NCBI GenBank assembly: GCA_903841915.1
Contig: CAIMKO010000492.1
Location: 1 to 8,899 of the forward strand
Length of the DNA: 8,899 nucleotides
Direction of reading: 5' to 3'
Source: an uncultured Chitinophagaceae bacterium
GTDB lineage: Bacteria; Bacteroidota; Bacteroidia; Chitinophagales; Chitinophagaceae
The translations under genes were made by a program, and so were the position numbers. Below the pieces are notes generated by a model. That model saw only the letters and a program-made list of their open reading frames with translations. It was not told the DNA's origin and did not search any database. Below are positions 1-7,132 of the stretch, in pieces (within the stretch, counting starts at the first letter, position 1; every line of letters begins with the position of its first letter).

Positions 1-357
1 GTGATCACACCTTCAACAGGTTATCAATTGGATCTGAATTCTCTCTCCTTTACTTTTCAACGTTCGACAACAGGTGTTCGGCAATGCGCTGTCCGTTCTG
101 ACATTGACAATTTTGCCAATAATCTTGCGGCATCCCTCAGCCCTGCGAACAGTGCTGTACTGGCAAACTCTAATAATACATTTCAGATTGCTGATCGTGC
201 CACCATAACGGCACAATCGGGCTGCAATATTGTATTTGGAAGCAGTCACACTAATTTGACCAAGCCGGTTAAGCTACGTTTTTACGGGTTTAATGCCGAA
301 TCGACCAGCGGCACATTCAGTTTAAATGCTGTTAGCATTACAGGGAGCACACATTAA
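1..357 (+). CDS. C-terminal part of a secreted/surface beta-sandwich protein (5' end outside window)
   Basis: The frame is open from the first base and ends with two consecutive stops (TAA TGA), so 118 residues of C-terminus are visible. The fragment is rich in Ser, Thr, Asn and Ala and has alternating hydrophobic strands, as expected of an exported beta-sandwich. The stretch LSFTFQRSTTG followed by AVRSDIDNFANNL resembles a motif I know from extracellular domains of Bacteroidota surface proteins and PEP-CTERM-type proteins, where an RS-x-TG turn is followed by a V-R-S-x-x-D-x-F-A strand. Two cysteines (about residues 29 and 76) could form a disulfide. The fragment ends in a short GSTH tail and shows no recognisable type IX secretion sorting domain. 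No enzymatic function can be assigned from this piece. The gtg at base 1 is simply an internal codon, not a supported start. Confidence 0.6.
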   Translation: MITPSTGYQLDLNSLSFTFQRSTTGVRQCAVRSDIDNFANNLAASLSPANSAVLANSNNTFQIADRATITAQSGCNIVFGSSHTNLTKPVKLRFYGFNAESTSGTFSLNAVSITGSTH

Positions 358-428
358 TGAGTAATTATAATTCCTTATACTACTGCCTATAGCAATTTGG
401 GCATTTTTTGGTTAAATAACTTGTCATC

Positions 429-551
429 ATGTCAGCATGGGCAGGCTTGGTATTGTGTTTGACAGGCTCAAGTGATCGTTGCCGTGCGTGTCTCTCGCAG
501 CAAAAAGCTCTGGAGTACAAGTGTGCGACGCAACCATCTTGTCATTTTTAA
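429..551 (+). CDS. Possible 40-residue Cys-rich small protein, or open frame in a non-coding repeat
   Basis: An ATG at 429 opens 40 codons ending at TAA (549-551). The product starts MSAWAGLVLCLTG and ends ATQPSCHF. It has five cysteines (10, 18, 21, 32, 38), including a CRAC pair, and a short hydrophobic N-terminus. I do not recognise a family. The frame coincides almost exactly with an island of about 53% G+C (431-540 by my count) flanked by DNA of 25-28% G+C. That could mean real coding sequence, an imported piece or a dispersed intergenic repeat. There is no Shine-Dalgarno and no clear TAnnTTTG box just upstream. A non-coding explanation is at least as likely as a gene. Confidence 0.2.
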   Translation: MSAWAGLVLCLTGSSDRCRACLSQQKALEYKCATQPSCHF

Positions 552-580
552 TCAAAAGCTTGTAACAAAAAAGATCTACT

Positions 581-2419
581 ATGCAAAAAGGACAGATACG
601 TGTTCAAACAGAGAACATTTTCCCCATCATTAAAAAATTCCTGTACAGTGACCACGAAATCTTTATTCGTGAATTAGTGAGTAATGCCATTGATGCATCG
701 CAGAAATTAAAAACTTTGGCCGGTATTGGGGAAGCCAAGGGCGAAATAGGTGAACTGCGAATTGATGTGGAACTGGATGTTAAGGAAAAGACACTGACCA
801 TTTCTGACAAGGGTGTTGGGATGACCAAGGAAGAAGTTGACAAATACCTGAATCAGGTTGCATTCAGCGGTGCCGAAGAATTTTTGACAAAATATAAGGA
901 TGCCAATATCATCGGGCATTTTGGTCTGGGCTTTTACAGTTCATTCATGGTTTCTGAAAAAGTAGAAGTATTAACGCAAAGCTATAATGCTGATGCGGCC
1001 ACAGTTTACTGGAGTTGCGATGGAAGTCCTGAGTTTGAATTGTATGAGGTTGAAAAGAAAGAAAGGGGTACCAAGATCATTTTGCATATCAATGAAGAAA
1101 GTAAGGAGTTTTTAGAAGCCGGCCGCATTAAGGGGATCCTGGAAAAATTTTGTAAATTTTTACCGATACCGATCTATTTTACTGATGTTGCAGAAGAAAA
1201 GAAAAAAGACGAGGAAGAAAAGCCGATCAATAACAGCAATCCGATCTGGGTTAAAAAGCCAAGTGAATTAACCAAAGAGGATTACGAAAAGTTTTACAGG
1301 GAATTATATCCTTTTGGCGAAACCCCGTTATTCTGGATTCATTTGAATGTGGATTATCCCTTTAATTTGACCGGTATTTTATATTTCCCTAAGATCAAAC
1401 AGAGCTATGAGATCCAGAAAGATAAAATTCAGTTATACAGCAATCAGGTTTTTGTAACGGACGAAGTGAAAGAAATTGTTCCGGAATTTTTAATGCTGTT
1501 GCATGGTGTGATCGATAGTCCGGATATTCCATTGAATGTGAGCAGAAGTTATTTGCAAGGAGATCCGAATGTAAGGAAGATCAATAGCTATATCACAAGA
1601 AAGGTTGCGGATAAATTGGAAGAAATATTTAATAAGGAGAGAACTGAGTTTGAACAGAAATGGGAAAGCCTTGGTTTGTTTGTGAAGTATGGTATGATGA
1701 CGGATGATAAGTTCTTAGAAAAGGCCAACAAGTTTTTGGTAATGGAAGATACCGCGGGCAAATTCTATACACTGGATGAATACAAACTTGCAACAGAAGT
1801 GTTGCAGAAAAATAAGGAGGGAAAACAGGTAATTATTTACACGACCAATCCAATACAACAGGATGCATTTATACAAGCTGCTGTTGCAAAAGATTATGTG
1901 GTGGTAAAGATGGAAACCCTGGTGGATGCGGCTTTCATCAATAATATGGAAATGAAGTGGGAGAATGTTCATTTTGTGCGGGTGGATGCAGATATCATTG
2001 ACAATTTGATCGACAAGCAAGATGCCAATGATAGTATCTTATCAAAAGATGAAACAGAGAATCTGAAGAAATTATTCGAATTCCCTGTTCCTGAATTGCA
2101 TGTGACTGTTGAGGTAAAAGGCTTAAGCACTGATGCTGCGCCGGTTGTTGCCACAAGGCCAGAGTTCATGCGCAGAATGAAAGATATGGCGGGTGTTGGA
2201 GGTGGAATGACTGCGTTTTATGCAACAATGCCGGATGAAGTGACGTTGACTGTGAATGGCAATCATCCCATTTATCAAACCTTATTAAAAGAAGCGGATG
2301 TTGAAAAACAAGGAAAACAAATAAGAAGTTTGGCTGATCTGGCTTTATTGTCACAAGGATTATTAAAAGGAGCCGAGCTGACAAACTTTATCAACAGAAG
2401 TGTTGACTTGATGAAATAA
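581..2419 (+). CDS. htpG: Molecular chaperone HtpG (bacterial Hsp90)
   Basis: This is the cytosolic ATP-dependent Hsp90 chaperone that remodels late-stage and stress-damaged client proteins as a homodimer. The 612 residues are close to the 624 of E. coli HtpG. The N-terminal GHKL ATPase domain shows the helix IRELVSNAIDA (catalytic Glu31, Mg-binding Asn35, Asp38), the DKGVGM box (76-81) and the glycine-rich lid/loop IGHFGLGFYS (111-120). The middle domain includes a charged Lys/Glu linker at about 205-215, the stretch YPFGETPLFWIHLN and the segment NVSRSYLQGD, whose Arg is expected to contact the ATP gamma-phosphate. The C-terminal dimerisation domain covers roughly the last 120 residues. It lacks the eukaryotic MEEVD tail, as expected for a bacterial protein. 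The ATG at 581 follows an A-rich leader with no Shine-Dalgarno, and it places the conserved ENIFPIIKKFLYS at the usual position. The gene converges on recJ and appears monocistronic. Confidence 0.97.
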   Translation: MQKGQIRVQTENIFPIIKKFLYSDHEIFIRELVSNAIDASQKLKTLAGIGEAKGEIGELRIDVELDVKEKTLTISDKGVGMTKEEVDKYLNQVAFSGAEEFLTKYKDANIIGHFGLGFYSSFMVSEKVEVLTQSYNADAATVYWSCDGSPEFELYEVEKKERGTKIILHINEESKEFLEAGRIKGILEKFCKFLPIPIYFTDVAEEKKKDEEEKPINNSNPIWVKKPSELTKEDYEKFYRELYPFGETPLFWIHLNVDYPFNLTGILYFPKIKQSYEIQKDKIQLYSNQVFVTDEVKEIVPEFLMLLHGVIDSPDIPLNVSRSYLQGDPNVRKINSYITRKVADKLEEIFNKERTEFEQKWESLGLFVKYGMMTDDKFLEKANKFLVMEDTAGKFYTLDEYKLATEVLQKNKEGKQVIIYTTNPIQQDAFIQAAVAKDYVVVKMETLVDAAFINNMEMKWENVHFVRVDADIIDNLIDKQDANDSILSKDETENLKKLFEFPVPELHVTVEVKGLSTDAAPVVATRPEFMRRMKDMAGVGGGMTAFYATMPDEVTLTVNGNHPIYQTLLKEADVEKQGKQIRSLADLALLSQGLLKGAELTNFINRSVDLMK

Positions 2420-2461
2420 AATTTTATTAAAAACTAAAGTATAAAAAAAGAAAAACTAAAG

Positions 2462-2490
2462 GATAGCAGCGAAAGTTGCTGTCTTTTTTT
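2462..2490 (+). terminator. Intrinsic terminator after htpG, between convergent genes
   Basis: A 9-bp stem (2462-2470 with 2475-2483, two G-T wobbles) closes a GAAA tetraloop and is followed directly by seven T residues (2484-2490). The T tract overlaps the recJ stop codon (complement of 2489-2491). An A-rich stretch on the other side (2441-2460) would give a U-rich tail on the minus strand, though not directly abutting the stem. It may therefore also help end recJ transcripts. Confidence 0.75.
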
Positions 2491-4186
2491 ATTCACTTAA
2501 CCGTATATCGATCACTTTCAATTGCAGATTCTTTTCGCCATTCCATTCATTCATGTCCAAGGTGAAGACTATATCGATTGGTTTTTGCATTTGTAGTAAA
2601 TGAAATTTCTCGGCCATATTAAAACCAATTCCGGTAAAGGCAATTTTGTTTTGTCGCACTGAAAAACGGATATGCTGTTCTTTCACAATCTTAGAAAAGC
2701 CGGTGTCCATTACTTTTTTCGAAATAAATACCGGGCGCATATTTTCCGGGCCAAAGGGTTCCATTTGGGAGAGAATATTGTAAAAATTGGGGGTTAATTC
2801 TGCAAATGAAATTTCCGAATCAATGATGATCTCAGGGATTAGTAATTCAGGCGGTATGGTAGCTGCAACAATTTTTTCAAAAGCATTACTGAATGCTGAA
2901 ACGTTTTCGGGCGCCAACGTCATGCCAGCCGCTGCAAAATGCCCGCCATATCCCAATAAATGTTCGCGGCATGCATGAATCGCTTCATATAAATTGAAGC
3001 CTGCTACGCTTCTGGCACTTCCTGCAACATATTCGCCGCTTTTAGTGAGTACGATCGTTGGACGATAATATCGTTCGATCAGTCTGCTGGCAACTATGCC
3101 AACCACACCTTTATGCCAATGTTCTTTGAATACAACGGTTGTTTTTCTGTTGATCAAAGTAAGATCACTTTCAATCATTGCCAATGCTTCTTCGGTAATG
3201 TTGCTGTCGGCTTCTTTTCTGTCGGTATTATCACTGTGCAGCATTTCAGCAAATTCCATCGCTTTATTTGCATCTTGTTCAATAAATAATTGCACTGCTT
3301 TTTTTGCATCATCCATCCGTCCTGCAGCATTTACTCTTGGAGCAATAATAAAGACCAAATTAACGATATGCATTTCTTTTTCTACTGCTGCTAATTTCAT
3401 TAATGCTTTAATCCCTGCACAAGGATCTTCATTCACTTTTTTTAAACCATAAAATGCGAGTGTTCTGTTTTCGCCTGTAATAGGAACAATGTCTGCAGCA
3501 ATCGCTGTTGCCACCAGGTCTAAATATTGTAAGTAAGCGTTATCGTCCAGTTTTAGTTCTTCACTTAATGCCTGCATCAACTTAAAACCAACTCCACATC
3601 CGCATAATTCTTTATACGGATAATTGCAATCTTTTTGTTTGGCATTTAATATCGCAACTGCTTCCGGTAATTCGGTATCGGGAAGATGGTGATCGCAAAC
3701 GATAAAATCGATGCCCAATGTTTTTGCATATGCGATCAGGTCAACACTTTTAATGCCGCAGTCGAGCGAAATGATCAAGCTGAAATTATTTTCTTTTGCA
3801 AAATCAATTCCCAGTTTACTGATACCGTAGCCTTCTCGGTAACGATGCGGGATATAATAATCAACAGTGGGATAAACTTTCTGCAGGAATTGGAACATGC
3901 TTGCTACGCTTGTTGTTCCATCAACGTCATAATCACCAAAGACTAAAATCTTTTCTTTCTTGGAAAAAGCTAATAAGATCCGGTCAACCGCTTTGCGCAT
4001 GTCTTTCATCAGCCAGGGAGAATGAAGGTCTGTCAATTGCGGACGAAAAAAATGTTTTGATTTTTCAAAGTCATCCAAACCCCTTTGCACTAAAATTTTG
4101 CAGAGTGTTGTATTAACTTTTAAGGTTTCATGTAAAGCCGTCGCCTTCAATTCATCTGCGTCTAATATCTTCCATCTTTTTTGCAT
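2489..4186 (-). CDS. recJ: Single-stranded-DNA-specific 5'-3' exonuclease RecJ
   Basis: RecJ degrades single-stranded DNA 5' to 3' in RecF-pathway recombination, mismatch repair and base-excision repair, using Mn/Mg at a DHH-family active site. From the ATG at 4186 the product is 565 residues, near the 577 of E. coli RecJ. All DHH motifs are visible: FGDYDVDGTTS (Asp85, Asp87, Asp89), PHRYREGYG (113-121), SLDCG (Asp142), the name-giving CDHH (164-167), ATAIAADIVP (Asp232) and PRVNAAGRM (283-291). The DHHA1 region follows with HKGVVGIVASR (358-368), GSARS (389-393) and GYGGHFAAAGM (GGH at 414-416). The last 130 or so residues form the OB-type nucleic-acid-binding domain. I chose the ATG at 4186 because RecJ proteins of this group begin near MxKRW. 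A TTG five codons upstream (4201) is an inferior alternative. The upstream gene on the same strand is the prenyl synthase, about 157 bases away with no clear terminator between them. Confidence 0.96.
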   Translation of the reverse strand: MQKRWKILDADELKATALHETLKVNTTLCKILVQRGLDDFEKSKHFFRPQLTDLHSPWLMKDMRKAVDRILLAFSKKEKILVFGDYDVDGTTSVASMFQFLQKVYPTVDYYIPHRYREGYGISKLGIDFAKENNFSLIISLDCGIKSVDLIAYAKTLGIDFIVCDHHLPDTELPEAVAILNAKQKDCNYPYKELCGCGVGFKLMQALSEELKLDDNAYLQYLDLVATAIAADIVPITGENRTLAFYGLKKVNEDPCAGIKALMKLAAVEKEMHIVNLVFIIAPRVNAAGRMDDAKKAVQLFIEQDANKAMEFAEMLHSDNTDRKEADSNITEEALAMIESDLTLINRKTTVVFKEHWHKGVVGIVASRLIERYYRPTIVLTKSGEYVAGSARSVAGFNLYEAIHACREHLLGYGGHFAAAGMTLAPENVSAFSNAFEKIVAATIPPELLIPEIIIDSEISFAELTPNFYNILSQMEPFGPENMRPVFISKKVMDTGFSKIVKEQHIRFSVRQNKIAFTGIGFNMAEKFHLLQMQKPIDIVFTLDMNEWNGEKNLQLKVIDIRLSE

Positions 4187-4343
4187 GAATCTGATCGACA
4201 ATTTTATTGAATAATGCGAAATGCTACTATTGAACTGCTGTTGCGTGGTTTCAACGGAATTGCTCTGGACATTCCTGTTCAGTTTTTCGAATAGTCAGTG
4301 AGTTGAAGTTAGGAAAGGTTTTTATAAAAACGTGTAATAAAAA
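4187..4343 (-). other. Gap between prenyl synthase and recJ, with possible folded leader
   Basis: This 157-base stretch separates two genes transcribed in the same direction. I see no convincing TAnnTTTG promoter or T-tailed hairpin on the minus strand. Read-through from the prenyl synthase gene into recJ is therefore plausible but not proven. Positions 4229-4283 can fold as nested short stems (see findings). Positions 4318-4331 are a perfect 14-base palindrome made mostly of A and T, just past the prenyl synthase stop. Confidence 0.35.
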
Positions 4344-5306
4344 TTAATAATTTCTGTCGGTTGTGTAGCGTACCAATTCTTCCAGTGCTTGTCTGTATTG
4401 GGTGTCGGGAAATTCATATAAAATAGCTAAGGCTTCGTCTCTGTAAGCAAACATTTTTTCGGTTGCATATTTGATACCTCCTGCTTTTTTTACTTCATCG
4501 ATCACAAACTTTACTTTGTCCTTTTTGGTATTCTGGTTCTTGATGATATAAATTATTTTTTTACGGGTGGCAGCGTCACACTGATTTAAAGTATAAATGA
4601 GGGGTAGTGTTAGCTTTTTTTCACGGATATCATTGCCGGTGGGCTTGCCAATATCCGCATTGCCATAATCAAATAGATCGTCTTTTATTTGGAATGCGAT
4701 ACCTACGTTTTCTCCAAAAAGTCGCACTTTTTCTATTGAGCCCTCGTCTTTAAAGGTAGAAGCGGCACCCGAGGCGCAACCGGAAGCCAATAAAGAGGCT
4801 GTTTTACCCTTGATTATTTTATAATAGACATCTTCCTCCAAATTGAGGTTTCTTGATTTTTCCATTTGTAATAATTCGCCTTCCACCATTTCTTTCACTG
4901 CATCAGCGAGGATCTGCAAAATGGTATATTCCTTCTTTTCAAGCGAAAGTAATAAGGCCTTCATCAGCATATAATCACCCACCAAGACTGCAATTTTGTT
5001 TTTCCAGAGTGCATTGATGGAAAAAAAACCCCTTCGTTCCATGGCGTCGTCTACAACATCATCATGAACCAGAGAAGCGGTGTGCAATAATTCTACAATT
5101 GATGCGGCACGGTAGGAGGAATCGTTGATATCGCCCCCTAATTTGGCACATAAAAGAACAAACATGGGACGTAGTTGTTTGCCCTTACGTTTTACGATAT
5201 ACTGCATGATCCTGTCGAGCAAGGGCACCCGGCTTTTAACAGCATCACGAAAATGCTGTTCAAAGTAGTTCAATTCATCGTGTATTACCTGTCGTGCTAG
5301 TTTCAT
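4344..5306 (-). CDS. Trans-polyprenyl diphosphate synthase (long-chain, IspB-type)
   Basis: This enzyme condenses isopentenyl diphosphate onto an allylic primer to build an all-trans polyprenyl diphosphate, most likely the side chain of menaquinone. The 320 residues match the family length. Visible motifs are GKQLRP (42-47, diphosphate binding), the first aspartate-rich motif DDVVD (82-86) with the following ERRG (90-93), GDY at 110-112, KGKTASL (166-172) and the second aspartate-rich motif KDDLFDY (208-214) followed by GKPTGNDIREKKLTLPL. The residue five before the first motif is Ala (A77). A small residue there is typical of enzymes that make long chains rather than farnesyl or geranylgeranyl diphosphate. 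Chitinophagaceae use MK-7, so heptaprenyl is a reasonable guess, but the exact chain length cannot be read from sequence. I chose the ATG at 5306 (MKLARQVIHDELNYF). A GTG ten codons upstream (5336) would add an unconserved-looking MGGLVYCNIF. Confidence 0.93.
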   Translation of the reverse strand: MKLARQVIHDELNYFEQHFRDAVKSRVPLLDRIMQYIVKRKGKQLRPMFVLLCAKLGGDINDSSYRAASIVELLHTASLVHDDVVDDAMERRGFFSINALWKNKIAVLVGDYMLMKALLLSLEKKEYTILQILADAVKEMVEGELLQMEKSRNLNLEEDVYYKIIKGKTASLLASGCASGAASTFKDEGSIEKVRLFGENVGIAFQIKDDLFDYGNADIGKPTGNDIREKKLTLPLIYTLNQCDAATRKKIIYIIKNQNTKKDKVKFVIDEVKKAGGIKYATEKMFAYRDEALAILYEFPDTQYRQALEELVRYTTDRNY

Positions 5307-5499
5307 AAAAATATTGCAATATACCAATCCCCCCACAATAATCGATAAGAAGCAACGTTAATCGACAAATATTTGTCATTAGCACAATGTTTAAACAGCT
5401 TTTGGAATATTTTTTTTTGTTAATTCATCCGCTTTGCAATAATTTTGTAGAGCGAATTTTATCTACACACAAATAATTTTTTAAACTCAAATATTAGTT
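5307..5499. promoter_or_regulatory. Divergent intergenic region with palindromes
   Basis: These 193 bases separate the prenyl synthase (-) and the OmpA-family gene (+). They contain a perfect 14-base palindrome (5364-5377, GACAAATATTTGTC), a perfect 12-base palindrome (5311-5322, ATATTGCAATAT) four bases from the prenyl synthase start codon, and a directly repeated TAATCGA at 5339-5345 and 5359-5365, exactly 20 bases apart. The plus-strand promoter is listed separately. I could not identify a clean TAnnTTTG box for the minus-strand gene. The palindromes are operator candidates only. Confidence 0.35.
5416..5447 (+). promoter_or_regulatory. Bacteroidota-type promoter of the OmpA-family gene
   Basis: TTTG at 5416-5419 (-33 element) and TAATTTTG at 5440-5447 (-7 element, consensus TAnnTTTG) are separated by 20 bases, matching the arrangement described for the primary sigma factor of Bacteroides and Flavobacterium. 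Transcription would begin near 5452-5454, leaving an AT-rich leader of about 46 bases with no Shine-Dalgarno before the ATG at 5500. Both elements match with normal spacing, as expected for an abundant outer-membrane protein. Confidence 0.75.
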
Positions 5500-6990
5500 A
5501 TGGCAAGCAAAAAGTATGTTTTTTTAATGGCTTCACTGATGGTGTTGTTTCAAACAGTCAGTTTTGCCCAAACCAATACGGATTGGGGATGGAATTGGAA
5601 AGACAGTTCTAAGATTCCAACACAACGTATTCCTCAATACAACGAATTTTTAAACAATCAGTATCCTTATCCTGCACAACCAAGAGACCAATGGGAATTA
5701 GGTTTAGGATTGGGTGTAGCTGTTTTGACAGGTGATTTGAATAACTCAGCAGGTTTTGGTGGTACTTTAACCTTGAGAAAATCCCTGAGCCATACGTTTT
5801 CATTGCGTCCTTATATTGCTTACTATACCAATAGCGGAAGCGGCACAGGATACGACAATCCCAACAATTTAGTATATAGTGGAACTGCTACTTATGCGTA
5901 TAAAAACAATTCATTCCATTTTGGTGTTGATTTGATCACTTCATTGAATACTGCAAGTTATTACAGAGGTAATCCTACTGTTAATTTTTACTTGATCAGT
6001 GGATTGGAAATGTATTCTGCTACATTGACACAGAGTAAAAATAACGGACCTTATAATTCTTATACTATAGGTGGTAATAACGGATCGTTGAATAAGCTTG
6101 GTGTTAATTTAGGTGGTGGTGTTGCTTTCAAGATCAGCAATACTGTGAATTTAGCAATTGAAGCGAAAGGTACATTTACCAATAATGATTATCTGGATAC
6201 TTATACAAGCCCATACAGCAATGCTAATGACGCTTGGTTTTATTCTGGCCTTAAGCTGAATATCAATTTAGGCAACAAAGCTAAAAATGTTCAGCCTTTA
6301 TGGTGGATCAATCCAAACAACTATGCTTACAGCGAGTTAAATGCTCCAAAACATATGAAATTGCCTAAGGTTGTATTACCTGATGCAGACGGAGATGGTG
6401 TTACAGACCAATTTGATCTTGAACCAAATACACCTGCTGGTGCTCCGGTAGATAGCCATGGTGTATCAAAAGATACTGATGGTGATGGTGTTCCTGATTA
6501 CAAAGACAAAGAAATACTGACAGCTGCAAAATGTTTCCCTGTTAACAATGATGGCGTTGGAACATGTCCTGAACCAGCTTGTTGCAAAGAACTGAGAGAC
6601 CAAATTGCAAATATGAAATTAGCTCCAGCAGCTAGTGAATGCACTTTATCTGATCTGCCAAGTGTTACATTCAAGTCTGGTGTTAAATTGTCAAAAGATG
6701 CTGAAAAATTATTGGCAGCTGCTGCAAATAAGATCAAAGCAAACCCAAATTGTAAGGTTAAAGTAATTGGTCATCCTGCTGCAAGCAAAGCTGCACAGCA
6801 ATTGAGCTATGAAAGAGTTAGCGCAGTGATCAAATATCTGGTTGAAAAACAAGGTATTGCAGAAAGCAGATTCATCTTCAATTATGATGGTGGAACCGGT
6901 GATGCTAGCACTATTGACCTTCAGGGAACAACAGAAGATGGTCCTAATACAGTACCTTCTCCTCACCCAAACTTAAAAACTAAAGGATAA
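5500..6990 (+). CDS. OmpA-family outer-membrane protein with TSP3 calcium repeats
   Basis: This 496-residue protein has a signal peptide (1-23, cleavage expected after SFA before Gln24). A beta-barrel-like region follows, rich in Gly, Asn, Tyr and alternating strands (about 45-270). Two thrombospondin-type-3 calcium repeats come next (DADGDGVTD at 295-303 and DTDGDGVPD at 325-333). A Cys-rich linker carries a CC pair, and a C-terminal OmpA-like domain starts near 380. Such proteins tether the outer membrane to peptidoglycan. In the C-terminal domain the LSYERVSAV helix keeps the conserved Arg (R439), but the usual GHTD-x-x-G loop reads GHPAAS (424-429). The Asp that normally contacts diaminopimelate is therefore missing. 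The tail ends in a Pro/Asn-rich stretch. The ATG at 5500 gives the complete signal peptide. The gene has its own promoter and terminator and so appears monocistronic. The fold assignment is firm, but peptidoglycan binding is uncertain. Confidence 0.9.
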   Translation: MASKKYVFLMASLMVLFQTVSFAQTNTDWGWNWKDSSKIPTQRIPQYNEFLNNQYPYPAQPRDQWELGLGLGVAVLTGDLNNSAGFGGTLTLRKSLSHTFSLRPYIAYYTNSGSGTGYDNPNNLVYSGTATYAYKNNSFHFGVDLITSLNTASYYRGNPTVNFYLISGLEMYSATLTQSKNNGPYNSYTIGGNNGSLNKLGVNLGGGVAFKISNTVNLAIEAKGTFTNNDYLDTYTSPYSNANDAWFYSGLKLNINLGNKAKNVQPLWWINPNNYAYSELNAPKHMKLPKVVLPDADGDGVTDQFDLEPNTPAGAPVDSHGVSKDTDGDGVPDYKDKEILTAAKCFPVNNDGVGTCPEPACCKELRDQIANMKLAPAASECTLSDLPSVTFKSGVKLSKDAEKLLAAAANKIKANPNCKVKVIGHPAASKAAQQLSYERVSAVIKYLVEKQGIAESRFIFNYDGGTGDASTIDLQGTTEDGPNTVPSPHPNLKTKG

Positions 6991-7009
6991 TCGAAGATTA
7001 ACTTAAGAC

Positions 7010-7054
7010 ATATAAAAAGAGCCCTGCCATTTAGCGGCAGGGCTCTTTTTATAT
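7010..7054 (+). terminator. Strong intrinsic terminator after the OmpA-family gene
   Basis: A perfect 19-bp inverted repeat (7010-7028 with 7036-7054) encloses the 7-base loop ATTTAGC. The core is GAGCCCTGCC/GGCAGGGCTC, flanked by AAAAA on the left and TTTTT on the right. It lies 20 bases past the stop codon. It is nearly symmetrical and should also stop transcription from the opposite direction. It separates the porin transcript from bamD. Confidence 0.93.
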
Positions 7055-7115
7055 TAATCTTAACTAAGGGTAAGCAGTTTGCATTGTTTGAGTGTATAAA
7101 TTGCCCCGAAATAAC

Positions 7116-7123
7116 TACCTTTG
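7116..7123 (+). promoter_or_regulatory. -7 promoter element of the bamD-rpoZ unit
   Basis: TACCTTTG at 7116-7123 fits the Bacteroidota -7 consensus TAnnTTTG, and the run ACTACCTTTGCGC is typical of this phylum. The nearest TTTG (7087-7090) is 25 bases upstream, longer than the usual 19-21, so the -33 element is weak or absent. The box ends nine bases before the bamD ATG, so the transcript would have almost no leader. Confidence 0.55.
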
Positions 7124-7132
7124 CGCACTTCT

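Noticed and set aside
447..462. Sigma-54-like spacing (TTGG, ten bases, then GA) upstream of htpG
   Set aside because: The -12 dinucleotide is GA rather than GC and the -24 element lacks GGCAC. A degenerate match in a G+C-rich island is weak evidence.
2415..2428. Perfect 14-base palindrome AATAAAATTTTATT over the htpG stop
   Set aside because: It contains only A and T, overlaps the stop codon, and is likely in AT-rich DNA. The real terminator is the GAAA-loop hairpin downstream.
2787..3946. Plus-strand open frames opposite recJ
   Set aside because: They lie entirely antisense to a firmly identified gene, have low-complexity Ser/Ala-rich products, and match no family.
4214..4294. 26-codon plus-strand frame in the gap before recJ (MRNATIELLL start)
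   Set aside because: It is very short, has no promoter or ribosome site, lies antisense to the recJ leader, and is within chance expectation.
4318..4331. Perfect palindrome GTTTTTATAAAAAC after the prenyl synthase stop as a terminator
   Set aside because: There is no loop unless the central AT pairs open, leaving a weak 5-bp stem with almost no G+C, and no T tract follows on the minus strand.
5307..5336. GTG start ten codons upstream for the prenyl synthase
   Set aside because: The added residues do not resemble the family N-terminus, and the ATG at 5306 gives the usual length.
7121..7132. Upstream TTG start for bamD
   Set aside because: It falls inside the -7 promoter box and would put charged/polar residues ahead of a normal lipoprotein signal peptide. 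The ATG at 7133 fits better.
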